A stretch of 64,000 nucleotides of DNA, taken from positions 82,581,934 through 82,645,933 of the forward strand of contig JAMXBB010000011.1 in the NCBI GenBank assembly GCA_024138015.1, given 5' to 3'. The notes below the pieces were generated by a model, which was not told where the DNA came from, ran no database searches, and was given only the letters and a program-made list of their open reading frames with translations. Shown here one piece after another: positions 61,889-64,000 of this stretch. The stretch comes from Lumnitzera littorea. Lineage: Eukaryota > Streptophyta > Magnoliopsida > Myrtales > Combretaceae. The position numbers and the translations under genes are program-made. How positions within the stretch are numbered: the first letter of the stretch is position 1; every line of letters starts with the position of its first letter.

Positions 61889-62308
61889 ACATTTAATATG
61901 TAGGAATAGGCTTAAATGGAATTGCAATTCTAGGTTTTATTCCTTTTTCCCATGTATGGAAGTATATTTAGATGGAGAAATCGCGATCCCATCAAATTAG
62001 CGATTCTAACTTTAAGTGGGAATTGTAATTCCCCATTCTTAAGGGCGGAATCAAATTGGGATTAATTAAAATTACTTATTTAACCTTCAAACAAAATAAT
62101 GACATGCAATTATGAAGGTAATTTTTTACAAATAATACTATTTACACATTTAATGTCACTTAATTCCATTGATGTTTCTAAGTATAGGAAGGCATTTCCA
62201 AATACAGGAAAGTATTTCTCATTTTGGTCATTCCATTCCATTCCATTCCAATTAAGTCTTATCCATCGCATTCAATTCCATTCCAGTCTATTCTTTTGTA
62301 CCAAATGT
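61889..62308. mobile_element. MITE copy 2, inverted relative to copy 1
   Basis: The left end ACATTTAATATGTAGGAATA and the inverse of the right end ACATTTGGTACAAAAGAATA match the ends of the copy at 36024-36352. The inner order is the inverse: TCCATCTAAATATACTTCCA here on the minus strand against TCTTCTAAATATACTTTCAA. A pentanucleotide ATTCC run (62230-62248) lies near the right end. Length 420 bp; copy 1 is about 90 bp shorter through internal gaps. Confidence 0.7.
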
Positions 62309-62378
62309 GACAATAGAGTTTATATAGGTTCTGAAAGATGTTAAATCCTATAGGGGCAAGTTCGAGTTTCATAAGACC

Positions 62379-63313
62379 TGATAGGAATTGAGTTGCTGGG
62401 CCTTTAACCCACAGCCGAACTCGAGGACTAAAGAGATTGACAAAACAAATTTTCCTACTTTAGTCGACTTCTACCGAAGCCAAGTTATTCCTTGCTATCG
62501 ATTAACTCTATATGCCATGCTGTATGATTGTCTACCTCTTAGAAGTTGTGTTCTAACCTGAAGAATGTCCAGATAGCAACCAAGCCTCGCGTGCCTGCTC
62601 AATCATGTCTGAGCCAAAAACTTGCTTGGCATCACTCTTGCCAAAAGGCCAAGAGATCTGCCTTGAACTAATCCTTAGCCACTCCTACTTAAACGGTCCA
62701 TGCTTGCTCGATACCCTTGCTTGGACATTCAATTAGCTCATACTCTTTTGTCTGCATCTTTTAACGGTGCTACCAATGTATTGCTGCCATGTGTCTAGGA
62801 CCACTCATAGAATTTGCTACTATAATCGTTGCTTTATTTATTTTTTTTTTGTGAATATTCTTTTCGCCTTTTGTATACTTTGTACATTACTCCTTTAGGA
62901 TAATACCCCATTGGTCTTTTTCTTTTTAGGCAGGTTGCCATAAATTTTCAGGTATAAATTCCCTTTGTACATGTAGCCGCAGACATCAGATTATCATTAA
63001 TATACTGAATATTTTCCTCTCATAAACATTGTTTGTTTATTCTCATCTCACTCTTATCTTAACACTTAAGCAAGGTTAGGTGGCGAGTACACTCACTAAA
63101 TCATCTCGTGAGTCATATCGAGTTATGCCGTGAGTTTTTAGAAGTTCCATTGGTGCATCATATCCTTTGGAGTTATTTGTGGGTTTTTCTTACCCTTTTA
63201 TTCATTTTTCGTCCTTATGCGCATCTCCCCATCGCCCTTTTTAAGCTTTTGGTAAACTTGGACCCATCCCTTCAACTGGCCTTATCTATCTTTGGTTGTG
63301 GTTCGCATTATCT
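62379..63313 (+). repeat. 5' LTR of a gypsy element running off the window
   Basis: It starts TGATAGGAATTG, the counterpart of the minus-strand LTR at 50798-51650, and ends GCATTATCT. The primer site directly follows. The frame at 63108-63347 lies mostly within this LTR and has no protein meaning. Confidence 0.7.
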
Positions 63314-63325
63314 TGGTATTAAAGT
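63314..63325 (+). other. Decayed primer-binding site
   Basis: TGGTATTAAAGT, two to three transitions from TGGTATCAGAGC (initiator Met tRNA type), immediately after the LTR end. Confidence 0.6.
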
Positions 63326-63540
63326 AAAGGTTTCATTTGGATTGTAAGAGTTTGTTTCAAAGTTCTGTTAATACTCTATTTTAGGCATGTGAAATAGAGT
63401 AAGTTTTCTGTGTTAATTTAGCTATTGTGTTTGCTGGTTGTTAAGCTTCTAATTTAGAGGAAGTGTGTTGTATGATTTAGAGAGGTAGTGTTAATTGTGA
63501 CACCAAATTGATGAGTTTGAAATTTAGACCTATTAAAGAA

Positions 63541-64000
63541 AATGATGGACCTAAGTATTAATGCTGGTGTTGCGGATGACAACAGTAGTGTTATCCACCA
63601 TGGCCAACAATCTCAAGGTACTTTAAGAAGCATGGTTAAGAGAGTTAATGAGAGGGCTAACCTCTTAGTGGATTTAATTTGAGCTGTCTATGCATTAACT
63701 TATCAACTTGCTGAAGCTGTGCCTAACACCCTACAAGTTGCCTGACCCATTAGAGGTCAAAACCTATCTTGGCAAGTTCAAGGTGGAGGAGTAGGTGAAT
63801 GAGTGAGGAGAAGGATTGGATTAGGAGATTTGGGAGAAATGGATGGGGAAGAGTATTATGAAGAGGAAGAGCGAGCTTGAGCACTACGAGCATCTAACCA
63901 TGTGAAGCTTTAGATTCCGAGCTTCAATGGGTCTAGGAGTGCTGATGAATACTTAGATTAGGAGAAGAAGGTGGAATATGTTTTTTATTATTACCAATAT
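63541..64000 (+). pseudogene. Start of gypsy gag, cut by the window edge
   Basis: From an ATG near 63542 (MMDLSINAGVADDNSSV) the frame runs with stops through VKRVNERANLL, an acidic/basic linker GEEYYEEEERA, and the conserved block KLxIPSFNGSRSADEYLDxEKKVEYVF (about 63902-63980; x marks stops or variable residues), the start of the Retrotrans_gag domain of plant gypsy elements. Stops replace expected Gln, Arg or Trp codons. Confidence 0.75.

Noticed and set aside
1..64000. Search for tRNA, rRNA, CRISPR-like arrays, organelle insertions and clustered biosynthetic genes
   Set aside because: No cloverleaf, rRNA-like, regularly spaced short repeat, plastid-like or multi-enzyme signal was seen by reading; a tRNAscan and organelle BLAST would be decisive.

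Overview
The window is nuclear DNA of a eudicot plant. The evidence is a CIN-type TCP transcription-factor gene with a miR319 site, an F-box gene of the Arabidopsis At1g30200/AUF1 type, GT-AG introns in untranslated regions, AT-rich intergenic DNA, and plant retrotransposon families (Ty3/gypsy of Tekay/Del type, Ty1/copia, L1 LINEs, a TRIM, MULE and Tourist-like MITEs). There is no rRNA, tRNA, CRISPR array or bacterial-type operon. Only two genes look intact: TCP2/TCP24-like at 16639-18150 (+) and the F-box gene at 40006-41151 (-). They converge on each other and are about 22 kb apart. From memory, the same two families are neighbours in Arabidopsis (TCP24 beside At1g30200, TCP2 beside At4g18380), so this is probably an old linkage stretched by transposons.

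Layout. 1-9508: decayed Tekay/Del-type gypsy element (gag zinc knuckle, protease, RT, integrase, chromodomain, roughly 3 kb 3' LTR). Its pol is split by a 2.2-kb insertion, and its LTR carries an exact 341-bp duplication next to an N, likely an assembly fault. 9990-10990: gag relic. 13826-18195: TCP promoter, leader with two probable introns, CDS. 18196-29560: a possible 3'-UTR intron system for TCP holding repeat relics (TRIM fragment, copia integrase fragment, Tourist-like MITE). 30490-32732: copia RNase H relic (-) and an L1 3' end (+). 34731-35317: a complete TRIM with target duplication. 36024-36352: a MITE whose inverted sibling is at 61889-62308. 39110-41480: F-box gene, with a 3'-UTR intron on the minus strand.

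42411-64000 is repeat-dominated: a non-autonomous LTR element with an internal tandem-repeat field (42411-44490), a 3 x 233-bp tandem array (45310-46008), a foldback Mutator-like element with 9-bp target duplication (47387-47907), an L1 relic (about 49300-52805) split by a minus-strand solo LTR (50798-51650), a solo Tekay LTR with perfect 5-bp duplication (53855-56971) inside an older element, a minus-strand gag relic (60240-61300), and the 5' LTR, primer site and gag start of a further gypsy element (62379-64000) whose LTR is the family split into the L1.

The two genes have no visible direct functional link: one encodes a leaf/organ-growth transcription factor under miRNA control, the other an SCF substrate receptor. 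I found no convincing new biological system. The most useful signals are the conserved gene pair, the untranslated-region architecture of both genes, and several precisely bounded mobile elements.
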